From: Culex pipiens pallens
Taxonomy: Eukaryota; Arthropoda; Insecta; Diptera; Culicidae
Reading direction: 5' to 3'
DNA length: 64,000 nucleotides
Assembly: GCF_016801865.2 (NCBI RefSeq)
Contig: NC_068938.1
Coordinates: 496,001-560,000 of the forward strand
Position 1 is the stretch's first letter, and each line of letters opens with the position of its first letter. The notes beneath the pieces are model-generated. The model saw only the letters and a list, made by a program, of their open reading frames with translations. It made no database searches and had not been told where the DNA came from. Position numbers and translations under genes: made by a program. This document shows positions 34,682-45,957 of this stretch, piece by piece.

Positions 34682-35144
34682 ATGGTTCGTCGAGCCGTTT
34701 CAACGTCCCCGGAATCGCCAGCTCATCTAAACCATCACATCAGCCAAGCTCAAACGCCAACATCCTCGACGTCCTCGCTGTCCTCCTCGTCAGAGCACCA
34801 ACAACAACAACAACATCAGCAACAGCAGCAACAACAACACTCGCCACAACAACCGCAATCTCAGCAGCATTCACCTCAACCGCCGCCACAGCAACAGCAT
34901 CAGCAGCCACCGCCGCCCCCACCACATCTTCATGGCCACGTGCATCACCACGAGAATGGTGGGGGAGGGGGAGGTGGTGGTGGTGGCGGAGGAGGAGGGG
35001 GAGCTGGCAATGGTGGGGGCAACATCTATCTGCCCTACTCGCCGGAATACTACCCGGCGGAACATTCGTACTATTTGCCCCATCCCGGCGACTATGGACC
35101 GCCCCCCTCGCAGCATTCGCACATCTGTCCGGTGCACGACTATG
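34682..35144 (+). CDS. mtgo: FNDC3 (miles to go), alternative first coding exon B
   Basis: Encodes a different N-terminus: 154 codons plus one base (phase 1), with donor TATG/GTAAGC at 35145. The ATG has a good context, GACCATGG. After a short basic start (MVRRAV) come a Ser/Thr stretch, glutamine runs (about residues 39-80), a proline run and a run of about 15 glycines. The end is Tyr/Pro-rich (IYLPYSPEYYP, HSYYLPHPGDYG, HICPVHDYG). Spliced to 53308 it continues in frame, ...DYG/PVTV.... The lack of a pyrimidine tract upstream makes an internal exon unlikely. One coincidence should be checked, though: a CCCCAG at 34667, followed in frame by GPVTM, would also keep phase 1 if it served as an acceptor. 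The B-form lacks the conserved block carried by exon A. Confidence 0.78.
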
Positions 35145-36184
35145 GTAAGCGTCTGTCTTCTCTTGGGAAGTGTGCACAGCTGAGTGCACTTTTATGAACT
35201 GGGATGAGATTTTCTCCGGGAACTTACCCTTGAAATTGAAGATTTTTTGGTGAATGTATGGACAATTTAGTGCGTTGATATGTTTCGCAAATTTGTTAAT
35301 AAAGGGTTAGCAAAGTAATTGGGTAGGTTTTAAAGTTTTCGGCATTTGAAACATATACAAAATTTATTATTTAATGATGTGTATTAAAAAAAAAACCTAT
35401 TAGAATTTTGCTAAAAAATCTTTTTCTCAATTTATTCATTCCAAGTTTTCAAGTGCCTTCAAGTTTGAAAACTGTTTCAAACTTCCTAATTCAATTGAAA
35501 AAAAATCCCACATTCCACGCTTATCAAACATTTCAATTTAAAATTCTATGAAGCTTGAAACATTTTGCCAATCTTTTCAATAATGGTTTTAGATTTTTGA
35601 AACTTCAAATTTTGAATTTATTAAAGTTAAATAATTTTGCATTACAGAAAAATTGTATTTGTATAAATTTAATCTTTACTGAATAGAATCAGTAGATTTA
35701 TGTCTCCGTTTTTTTCAGGCAAGCAATGATGGTTCAAAAAACTTTTGTAACATTATTTAATAATTATTATACATTGTTATGCTTTCTGGAAAAATACTAT
35801 AAATGTTTAAATCGTTTAATTCAATTCAATTCAATTCAATTTATTTTATTAGTAAATAACAATTTGCAATTCCGTATTTCTTATGACCTAACAGAGTTTT
35901 GGAGTTCCTTTCAACTGTGAGTTGTACAATAATTCATTTTGATGTAATTGGATATTCTAACAATGGATTTGGCAAGAGAAGGAAAAATTAAAATAAAAAC
36001 CTTTTAGATTTGCTAAGGAAAAGGATAGAAATAGAAAAGCTTAAAACTAAATCACAGTATGTTTTGTCTATTGACGTCGAAGTTTTTATCGTTTAACGGT
36101 TCGTCAATACACTATTTTGCATTCTCAAACTAAACAAATAATTATTACAAAAAACTTTTTGAGATGGACCGGATTGCATAGTAA
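35145..36184 (+). other. Intron sequence after exon B, AT-rich
   Basis: From the GTAAGC donor. Contains a short ATTCA tandem run near 35820-35840 (TTCAATTCAATTCAATTCAA). Nothing else recognised. Confidence 0.5.
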
Positions 36185-36670
36185 TTTCAATATGTACGAC
36201 TCGTGCTGAAAAAATCATGTTTTCCAACGAGTTCCAACAAAATTTCTTGCAGTTCCGATAAATACCCTTTGCATGGAATTTTAAGACAATTTTTTATGTG
36301 CATACACAGAAAAAAAAAATCATGGTAATATTACATCTGGTAAGGGGTACATCTTTTATGTCAGAAAAAATGTGTAATTTTATCTCTGAAAATGTGTAAT
36401 ATTACCATTTTTCAGGCGTTATGTCACTTGTTCAGTCTAAATTGAGGTAAAATTACATCATGAAAGAGGCAATATTCAACCTTCCACAATTACACCTTCT
36501 AAATTTACACTTTTTTTACTGTGTAGTCGATTCACCGATAAAATGAAAACAATATTGAAAAATATTACTTTTCGAAACAAATGCTGAAATGGGCGTAAAA
36601 AGTAGAACTTTCTAGATTTGCTAAGGAAAAGTAGAACTTTGCAGCACTTGCATTGAGTAGCATTTCTTTT
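36185..36670. repeat. Dispersed repeat with ACTCGTGCTGAAAAAATC, copy 2, interrupted
   Basis: Carries GTACGACTCGTGCTGAAAA (36194), CAACGAGTTCC, then, after an intervening MITE (36305-36523), TACTTTTCGAAACAAATGC and AAGTAGAACTTT. These are the blocks of 32520-32848 in rearranged or opposite order. The MITE therefore inserted into an existing copy. Confidence 0.6.
36305..36523. repeat. MITE of the CACAG-terminal family with TA flanks
   Basis: The left end is CACAGAAAAAAAAAATCATG. The right end is TTTTTTTACTGTG at 36523. TA flanks both ends, suggesting a Tc1/mariner-type insertion. The inside holds TAATATTACATCTGG, an inverse TAATATTACCA, and TCAGTCTAAATTGAGGTAAA. A truncated relative lies at 1478-1610. 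Confidence 0.82.
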
Positions 36671-37869
36671 CGATTCTTTTATTTTTAGTAGAGAAAAGAA
36701 AGAGAATGAAAAAAAAGTAATTAGTTTCACAACGGAATTGAAAAAAAAATATTCAAAAGACATTTCAAAAGATTTTTTTTTGTAAGGTAATTTTTGGTCA
36801 ATACAAGTACTGAAATGATTTTTTTTATAGAATATTATCTGGGTGATGAATAGAGAGAATGCGTAACGTGATTTTCGAATGATCCCTCTTTGTTTACATT
36901 TACAAAGTAGGAGGCTGTTCAAGCACAAGCATGACTTTTTTCTTACTTGTAAATGAGCTTTTTTATTATCAGTAGTATGTGTTTTATTTTGTTTAGTTTT
37001 GTCATGTTTGGCTGAAAAATTGTGTGTGTTTTCAAGATTGAGGAGGTTTTTCGTTTTTACGGGTGACAAAGAACTGCAGCGAAAGTGTCATTCTGCGATG
37101 TCGTGTATAAATTCCCTGGCTGTTTTTGGAATCCAGCAGCTTTTCCTAGTCCAGCGAAAAAACTTCGCAAATTCTAGCGAAGCTGATCCAACAAACAGAA
37201 AAGATTTTCACTAAACCAGTAGGTTTTCAAATGGAATAAAACAATAAAGACAGCTTCTAGATGGATACAACCGCATCGACCATAAACAACTTCCACCCAT
37301 AATTATAAAAAAAAAGATATCACCTTCTACTTTCTTAAGATTTCTTGACTTCAACTCCTGGCCACAGATTTTGCATTCTTAAAAAAAAAAAACATTTAAT
37401 GATCGATAACAATACCCTCTACTTTTGGCGAACAGTAAATTGGTTTCACTTTGACAGTTCAAAATTGAGGCCGTTTTGCGAACCACTATTCAACACCCAG
37501 AATATTATGTACGAATTTCACAATGCAATAACGATTTATAGATATTTGATTGATCTTTCAAGTGAGTCATAATCGCCGTATCTAATGTTATTAGTAAAGT
37601 TCTGAGTAAATTTGGATCTCATTTAAAACATAAACATGCTATACGGACCCATCATATCATTGTTGGAAAGGTATTTAAATAGCTATCAATGCAACTAACA
37701 CTCAACTCGACACAACTTTTTTTGGAAATAATATCTGTAAACGCTTCAGTTTCGTCAAGGTATGATGGACTTGGGTTCCCTGGAGCCGCTTCAATCGACT
37801 CAATTGAATTTTTGTGAATTTCCAGTCAAAAAATAAAATTGTAAATTTCTGGTTTAAATGTTATGGGAT
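36671..37869. other. Intron sequence
   Basis: AT-rich with poly-A and poly-T runs. Around 36990-37190 composition is more balanced, but no splice-phased exon or protein motif is visible. Confidence 0.4.
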
Positions 37870-38090
37870 CATTTTAAGCAACCATGCGCACCCTCGACGC
37901 CCCCTTTTATTTTTGCTAAACCCACAGATAAAAATGGGTGCGCATGGTTGCGAAAGATGATTTTTTTATCCACAAAAAAAAAACAATTCTGTGGATTGGA
38001 GCGTGTTCAGAGAGCCCAAATTTTCCATACCTTAACGATACTGAAGCATTTACTGATATCAACTTCAAAATTGTCGAGTTTTGACGTAGA
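37870..38090. repeat. Dispersed repeat with a 16-bp hairpin
   Basis: GCAACCATGCGCACCC (37878-37893) is exactly inverse to 37936-37951. The right part (37985-38070) matches 7198-7294. Non-coding. Confidence 0.6.
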
Positions 38091-40374
38091 AGTTAGGTTT
38101 ATACAACTAGAATAAAAATTATATTATTTTTGAAGCCGGATCTAAAAAAAAATCCGGTTTGTACATTTGTAGCCAAATAAAATTACAATAACAATTACAA
38201 TTTTTTTATCGTGCGGAAAATCATCATCATTGTTTACTTTGTTAGCCCAAAAAACTTTTGTTTTCAGTAAGTTTAAGAAAAACTCTGATATTCTACCAAA
38301 ATTGCATTCAATAGAAAAACACAACATGTTATTCAACAAACTAAACTTTTCTTAGTTAAGCCAAAAAAAGAAAAGAGAGGATGCAACTTTGAAGATTTAA
38401 AGCCACCTTTTCCGGTCGTTCATTAGCTCGTACGATAAATCCAAACCAGTTATCATCGACCCGTCCTTCGTTGACCGCGACTCCCAGTAACCAAATGCAT
38501 ACCTCGACGGAGATTAATCACCTTTGCTATTGGTTAGCTCTTCTAGTCGTCGATATAAGATATACAGAGACCGCGCGCGACAGGATATCGGTTCGGTTCG
38601 GTTTGACTGGCTGACATTTCGTCGATTATTGTAGTCATTTGTTCGGACTCTCTGCTCTGATGGCTTGGCTGGCATTTTCGCAAACTCGCGACGCGGAGAA
38701 GTGGCCCATAAAAAATCTCGTAAAATGTCGAAAAATGAAAGGAAAACAATATGACAGCCTCTTCGACAGTCAGTCGATGGAGCTTGTCCCCAATATTGTC
38801 GAGTCAATTTTTTTTTCTTTGCTTCGCGATGTTGTGTCTATAAAGTCCGGGGTTTGGTGTTATTTTTTGCGGGTTTGAGATAGGCCGAGCGAGTGAGTGT
38901 CATTTGTCTTGCAGTTTGCGTTGGCATCCAGCAGCAAGAAAGAGTTGAAGGCAAAAAAAAACCCGCGCGACAATGACTCAATCCTTTTGCAAACAAATGC
39001 ACAAAATATGTGTGTCGCCTCTATTTGTCAATGCGCGTGGCTTCCAACGGCCAACGGAATATGAATCATAAATCTCTATTTGCTGTCTTTGTTTGAAGTT
39101 TGGATGCCAATTTGGCCGGTCATTACTGGCCCAAGAAGAGATTTAATAAAGCGCCATTAGTTGGACGACGACGATTGTGCAACTGAGATGAATCTATAAC
39201 TTATACAATGAACATCTCCGGGATCTGATCTGGACTAGCTCGTTTGCCTCAAGGCAGAACCGATAAGAACCGGAAAGTCCAGTTTTCATCGATCGGCTTA
39301 AGTCACTTCTCGCATAATCTCTATATCAGCTCGCCAAAGGTGTCTTCATTAGCCTTCGTGAGAGTCGACGATAATGGTTGGGACGAGCTCACGTAACCAC
39401 CATCATTAAAGGTCGTCTGGGGGACTTTAACATTTTTAACAAAGTGCAGAAACGGGTTTCGCGCGAAGTCAAACAATCTGGTGGAAATATCAAAGATCCA
39501 CATGAAAATAACTCATTTTGTCCTCCCGATACGAAAAAAAACGAACCGGATGAAAGAAGATCACCACACTGTTGCTGTTAATTATTTGAACATTTTCAAA
39601 ACCGAGCACTGGAACTTGTTGGGTGTTTGGAAGTTTATAAATTATAATAAGACAACCACCAGTGGGGAGTCGAGAAATATGATAGCTCGCCTTTTCTAGT
39701 GGATTGGACTGTTGGATGCATTTCAAAGTGGAAAACCAGACCAGACTCTCTGTGTGCTGTGTTGTTTGTGTGTTGCGCCCCGAGAGGATTCTGAGAAGCC
39801 AGGCCGGGCCGTGTCTGCTGCGCGAATTCACTGAATAAATGCTAATAATGACCAACTCAACATCGGCCAGCAACAACAGCGACAGACAGACCGGTTCACT
39901 ATGGAAGTTGTTGAGTTAGGATAATGTACACTTTTCTGAGAAAAACTTTACTCAGACTTTTACGCTCAACTGAACAATAGTTTGGAAAATTAAAAGAGTT
40001 CACTTTGTACATGTTAAGTCAAAATTAGACCCTTTATTTTTTAAATCGCTTATCATCTTATCATCTTACATGATCTGCCATCAAAATTGGGGAAATGGCG
40101 TATACATCTTTCCACCAAAAAACGAAATTTTATCATAGAATTAAACTTAAACCTATAGCAAAAACAGCAGTAATAATCCTGGTTGAAAGTTGGAACCTTT
40201 TGATAAATCTAGCTTAACTGTAGAAAATGCAGCTGTCAATTTCTGCATGATTTCTACAGCATACATGATTTTCTTTTATTGTTGTTTGGATTTTTGACTA
40301 GTCTGATTAATTGGTTGGCCTGATACTTCAAATATAGAAAGAAACGCTTATAAAATTTGAAAAAATATTTATGC
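38091..40374. other. Intron sequence, including a repeat-free central block
   Basis: About 38380-39900 has balanced composition with CG dinucleotides and GATAA motifs, without inverted repeats. It is a plausible place for enhancers. No exon recognised. Confidence 0.4.
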
Positions 40375-40880
40375 TACATATTCTAAAAATTCCTGATATA
40401 CTTTAATGCTCAAAATGCTTGAAATACCTTAAAAAACTTCAAATACGTAAAATACTTAAAATATTTGACTTTTTTCAAATACTTCAAATACTCCAAACAC
40501 CGTCATCAGGTGAGATTGGGTTATACAAAAATGCAGAAATTTGACCCGATGTCACTTCTGTTGACGGTACTTTGAATACTTTAAATATTTCAACACATAA
40601 CAAATCCAAAAATTATTAAAATTTTAAATAATGGCTAATATTCAAAGTTCTTAATATATTTTAAATACTTGAAATATTTGAAACACTTGAAATCTCGAGC
40701 TTTTGCGTGTTTTTGCGTGGTTTCAAAAACACTTCAAAAGCAAATAAGAATATTTATTTGATCTTTTAACATGAAAAAATGTAGAAATATCAAAATACTT
40801 AAAACTCATGTAATGCTTCAAATATTTCATGTACTTCATATACTTTGTACTTCAAAACATAAAAAAATAAATACGTAAAA
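40375..40880. repeat. Degenerate 9-bp repeat array, AAAATACTT type
   Basis: Loosely repeated AAATACTT, AAATACTTC and GAAATATTT units at about 9-bp spacing, broken by unrelated stretches (40505-40560 and 40725-40785). The unit differs by one base from the AAAATTCTT of the 8.5-11.5 kb satellite. It may be an old, decayed array of the same type or a coincidence of AT-rich simple sequence. Confidence 0.5.
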
Positions 40881-40914
40881 AATGTTTAAAATGAAATCCA
40901 TGCTGACGGTTTTA

Positions 40915-42720
40915 TCTATTTTTCGGGATCGGGATTTTTTTTTATACATTTCAAAAAGTTTTTAAAAAAATGAAAATACTCAACATTTTCACAAAACTAC
41001 ATATTTTCCAAAAAAAAAATACTCGAAATTCCAGTTTTTACAATATGGGTATCAAGCGATCGGGATTTATTCATACATTTTGCATGTGACAGCAACATTT
41101 TTTGGAAATACTCAAAATTTTCAAAAAACTACGTATTTTCGAAAAAATACCCCAAATTTTAGTTTCTACAATATGGGAATCAAACGGATATTTCATACAT
41201 TTCGAATGTAATAACAACATTTTTTTAAAATACTCAATTTTCACAAAACTTCTTAAAAATGTATGAAAAAATCCCGAGCGTTTGATACCCATACTGTAAA
41301 AACTGAAATTTTGAGCATGTTTTCGAAAAAATGTAATTTTGTGAAAATTTTGAGTATTTTCATAAAATGTTTTTATTACATTCGAAATGTATGAAAAAAT
41401 CCCGACCGTTTGATACTCACATTATAAAAACCGAAATTTGGAGTACCGTAAAACGGGGTGACTTTGATAGCCGGGGTGACTTTGATAGGTTTGCGATTTT
41501 TCCGCAAAATGAAGAGTACAATTAAAATACGTAAGGAATGGTTTAGAAACATACTGACCGTGGTAGAGAAGTGTTCAAAGTACTTCAAGAAGAACTTTTC
41601 ATAAAATTTTGACAAGTTTAAAAAGTTATTTAACTATAGTTAAGAAAATGTTGATGAAAGTCATTATTTTAAACTTCTCAAAGTGTCATGATTTTCTCAA
41701 TGAACATGATTTTTAATCAGAAAACGGAATGCATTTTCGGATTCTTTGGACAATTTTCCACTAGGTGAAGATTAAAAAAGTTTGTAAATAATAAATAATA
41801 TGTGTTTTTGAAACACAATTAAAAAAAAATCTCAAAATTTATAGGCAATTTCAGTTGAACAAATTTCATTTAAAATGTGAAAACATGTGATTCGTGTTTC
41901 GAATTCAGTATAACATGCAATATAAATCGATCATTTTACAAACAAAACTAGTTTTAACATATTTCAGGCAAAATTTCGACTTTTCAACAATTTTACCTAA
42001 AATTTATATGTATTTAGCTAAAAAGCTTATACACTTAGTTAACTTAATATAAACAATGATTTTTTTCTTAAAAACTATATCAGCTACTTTAGTGATGGTA
42101 CATTTAGCGTACAAATAAAGTTTGATCATTTTAAATATGATTTTAACAAGAAAAACTATGACTATCAAAGTCACCCCGGAATCAAAACTAAGAATTTTTA
42201 ACGTAACTATTTTTCTAAACATTATTGAAAAAACTTTTTTTCCGAATTAGTGCATGGACTTTGTGTGGTCTACCCCAGTACATGTTTTAAAAATAATAAT
42301 CATGAGAAAAACCTTACCTGTTGGAAAATATTCTAAAAACAAATTGAAATCCTATCAAAGTCACCCCGGTTTACGGTACTTTTTGAAAATATGTAGTTTT
42401 GTGAAAATTTTGAGTACTTTTAAAAAACGTTGTTATTACATTCGAAATGTATGAAAAAAAAAACCTGATCGTTTGATATGTATTGTATATTGTAAAAACG
42501 GAAATTTCGAGTATTTTTTGGAAAATACGTAGTTTAGTGAAAAATTTAGGGTGTTTGAAAAAATGATTCAACATTCTAAATGTATGAAAAAAACTCCAAT
42601 AATTTCATACCCATATTGCAATTACAATATATTTTTGGTTTCTATAGAGAAAAAAAATGCATTTTCTAAATACAGGAAAAATACGTATTTTTGTGAAAAT
42701 TTTCATGATATTATAATTTG
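40915..42720. repeat. Inverted tandem array of about 130-bp monomers
   Basis: Monomers contain CGGGATTTATTCATACATTT, CAACATTTTTTGGAAATACTC, AAAACTACGTATTTTC and ACAATATGGG. Successive copies of GGGTATCAAGCG and GGGAATCAAACG are 128 bp apart. Orientation flips near 41240-41250, after which inverse monomers (ATGTATGAAAAAATCCCGA and so on) continue to about 42620. The right arm is split by the MITE at 41446-42376. Confidence 0.85.
41446..42376. mobile_element. TA-flanked MITE with CCGTAAAACGGGG termini
   Basis: The left terminal repeat CCGTAAAACGGGGTGACT continues through TTGATAG. The right end is its inverse with one mismatch, ending at 42376. TA flanks both ends (41444-41445 and 42377-42378). 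Sub-terminal copies of GGGGTGACTTTGATAG occur at 41473 and inversely at 42168. The neighbouring uninterrupted monomer near 42500 shows what the empty site looked like. No transposase. The TA duplication suggests a Tc1/mariner-type source. Confidence 0.92.
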
Positions 42721-43090
42721 AATGGATAACTGACATCATCCCGATTCCAAAACACTATATTTTTTTTACATATTTTTCATTTCATAATTTTGTAAACATA
42801 AAATTTGAGTTCAGGCCAACCTTGTGATCAATCGACATTTTTTGTGACAGTTGGCAGAGCTCGTCTTTCGTTTTCGTTCCGTCCTCATCAGAAATTTCGA
42901 TCTACCTAGATTCTGAACACATGGCCCAATGACTGCATTCAAATGATTGCAGTCACCACAAGCAGGACAGAGAAAGGAAAAGAGAGAAAGAAAAAGAACA
43001 AGTGTCGTCGTGTCGCTCGGCGGTCGCATCCAAATGTCGAACACGGCCGGCGCTTTCAGTGAACATCCAATGATCGAGTCGCTGATGATA
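42721..43090. other. Intron sequence
   Basis: Balanced composition from about 42830. No element or exon recognised. Confidence 0.4.
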
Positions 43091-43340
43091 CACAGAAAAA
43101 AATATGGTAATATTCATCAGGAAATGATACACAACAAAAAAGTTGAATTTTTGAAGGATGAAAATGTGGTTGGTTGAATATTACCTCATTTTTGACTAAG
43201 ATTCAGTTTAGAAAATTGTATCTGATAAAAAATCATCAGAAATTGAGGATAATTAACCAGTCCATGATGCAATATTAGATATTTTTTCAAACACAAAATC
43301 TGTCACCATTTCCTGATGAATATTACCATCATTTTTTTCG
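43091..43340. repeat. MITE of the CACAG-terminal family with a 23-bp perfect inner repeat
   Basis: Starts CACAGAAAAAAATATGG with TA before it. Positions 43104-43126 are the exact inverse of 43307-43329 (ATGGTAATATTCATCAGG...). The right terminal CTGTG is damaged (TTTTTTTCGTAG). The interior differs from the copies at 23250 and 36305. Confidence 0.82.
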
Positions 43341-44677
43341 TAGTAGTTGACTCCCGAGCTCTGTCAAATAGTAGGCAATTGCTGTCAGTCACCGATTCTT
43401 TTTCAAGTCCCGATAGACCTCAGACAAGTCGGAATCGAGAGGTTGATTACATATTTGATTACCAACAATTTTTTTATCAATATTGTACCGTCACCATGTT
43501 GGGCGCCATCTTGGATTACAAATTCCCAGATCATTTTTCGAGTTTTGTTTGTTTTTGTAAATTCAACTTTTTTTTTCTTGTTCTACCATAGTTAAGCCAA
43601 CCGATTTGGAATTGTATAATTTCGCGTTGAACCATTCTGCGTTGAAAAACATTTACTTTCGAAGCTTTATCTAGACTTGAAAATCATGGAGAAAACCACA
43701 ACCTCGAAGGTGGATTAAGTAATTTAAAACACTAATTATAAACAAATGGTTTCCCCATAGCGTTGCTGTCAATCTTCCACCCCAAAACAAAATAATCCCA
43801 CAGTGCCCTCGCGTGGCTTGAGAGATGTGCAGTGATCACTTTGTCTACCCCAACCATGCCCCCCTTTCCAGCCCTCCTAATGGGCCACCCTATCGCCATC
43901 ACAAAATGCGAGTGATGCAAGTTTTTTGTTTTCTGCTGAAATTAAACACTATTTTGGTTGGGCAATTTGCAGTGCAGCCACCACCACACGAAATCTTCGT
44001 GATCCTCCTTCTTCCCAGGGAGGGAGGGAGGGCAGATTACCTTGGTGTGGTTTGAGGTGGTGGATGGTGGTGCAATTGCTATTGAGTTTCCACTGCACTG
44101 CAGTGATCAGAATCAAGATCAGCTTGGAAGATTCGAAGTCGTCGTCGTCGTCGTCAAGTGTTGTTATCCGAGTCGACCGGCGTCGTCGTCGAAGGGCGAA
44201 AGTGGCATTTATTGCACAAACACAAAAACACACACACACACAATGTCGAGGAGTTAGATTCCAATTTCACAGTCGTTTTGCTGGGTTGGCTAACCTTTTT
44301 GACGATCATGGGGCGCGGATGATGGTAATGATGATGATGGTGGTGTGCTCGAGCAATATAATAATTAAGTTACATTGGAAAACAATCCGCGCTCGCACAC
44401 TGCACTGCTCGATGATTTACGGTTTGTTTGTTTTGTAAACGACCGTGGATCGAATCGAGCAGAAGGAGTATTGCACTTTTCTCATTTCTCTCATTTCGTG
44501 TTGCTGAGTGATATAAGTTTGGTGCACTTTTTTAATTGATTTGGGATATTAATTTCAGCTGGGTAAACGAGCAGAACAGCACGCAACTGTTGCAGATTTG
44601 CAGTGTAACTGGAGAATTTTCGTCATGGATGAAGGAATTGCTTGGGTTAAAGTTCTATGATTGAACATTTGTATAAC
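43341..44677. other. Intron sequence
   Basis: About 43720-44540 has balanced composition, with GTCGTC runs (44137-44155), ACACACAC near 44230 and GATGATG runs. No exon recognised. Confidence 0.4.
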
Positions 44678-45957
44678 TACTCGAGCAGGAGTAAATAACA
44701 CGGGAATACCAAATTTTGGTATTACTCGGGAAAATAACAGGGACCAAAATGTGCCCTTGGTTGCCCAGTAATATATGGTATAATACCATGAAATCATATC
44801 AAAATCTTGTATGTGGAAGGGCACAACAATACCAAAACCATGTTTTTCCATGTTTTTCCTTGAAAGGGTAAAATAATACCACAAAATAAAACCATTTCCA
44901 TACCATGTTGAGGTATTCTGGATTTTTGAACATTGCTTGAATACCAAAACTTGGTATTGCCATGGTTTTATTTTTAGGTATACCCGCGCCCTTGGAAAAT
45001 CAGATTTTGGTATTCCTGTGGTCTTCCACATACATGGGCAACCAAGGGCACGTTTTGGTCGCTGGTATTTGCACAAGTAATACCAAAATTTGGTATTTTC
45101 ATGTCATTTTTAATGCAGCAATTGCAGTTAGTGAAAAAACGGAAATGATTCATATTCAACAGCCAAATCTACTCATCTGATGATTCCATGTTGTTTTTGG
45201 TGATATTCTTCCCCACATCGAATACATTTGTTATGGATGAACGGCCTGTGCATGAAGTTCTTGAAGCTTCTGAAAAATAACAAGATTGAAAAATAAATGT
45301 TATTAAAATGAAATTGGATTGAAATTCACCAAAATTCAAAAATCTGTCAATTGACTCGTTTTTCAAAGTAAATGGTTATCCCGACTTAGAGAAATTTCAA
45401 CGATTTAAAACAAAAATCTTATTGGGTTTATAAAAAAAAATGAAAATCATCTTTAACATTTTTGGGTTTTAAGTTATTTTAGCGCAAAATTAATTATCTT
45501 GTCAAAATTTGTAAAAAAATTCTCATAGTTTCAGTGGAATTTGAAAAAAACACTTTAATACCAAAATAATACCAAAATGTGGTATCCTGACTTAATTTTT
45601 TTTCCATAATTTCAAGTTATTTTTTTAGGGGGTATATCAAAAATGTTTAAAATCAAGTTTGAAATATCCGGTTTTAAAATTAATTATTTTGTCAAAATTG
45701 GTCAAAATTTTCCTATAGTTTCAGAGAAATTTGATAAAACACTTAAATACTAAAATAATACCAAAATGTGGTGTCCGACCATTAACAAATTCTACAATTT
45801 TGCAATATCAAAACAATACCTTACATTGGATGATACCAAATTTTACTCTTGCATAATCCTTAAGACAAATTTTAAAGGGTCCAGGAATACCAAAATTTGG
45901 TATTGATACCAGAGAAAGGTACTATTACACATTTCCCTTGCTACCCATGCTCGAGTA
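44678..45957. mobile_element. Palindrome-rich non-autonomous element, TACTCGAGCA termini
   Basis: The terminal pair is TACTCGAGCA (44678) and TGCTCGAGTA (ending 45957). A short palindrome of the type AATACCAAAATTTGGTATT occurs at about 44704, 44940, 45079 and 45888. Longer inverse arms pair GGGACCAAAATGTGCCC (about 44739) with GGGCACGTTTTGGTC (about 45045). Two direct copies of TTAATTATCTTGTCAAAATT-like blocks lie at about 45490 and 45680. Non-coding. The exact ends and any target duplication are uncertain. Confidence 0.7.

Noticed and set aside
36476..37069. 197-codon minus-strand frame
   Set aside because: Phe/Lys-rich, from poly-A and poly-T runs; it overlaps a MITE at its end and has no domain.
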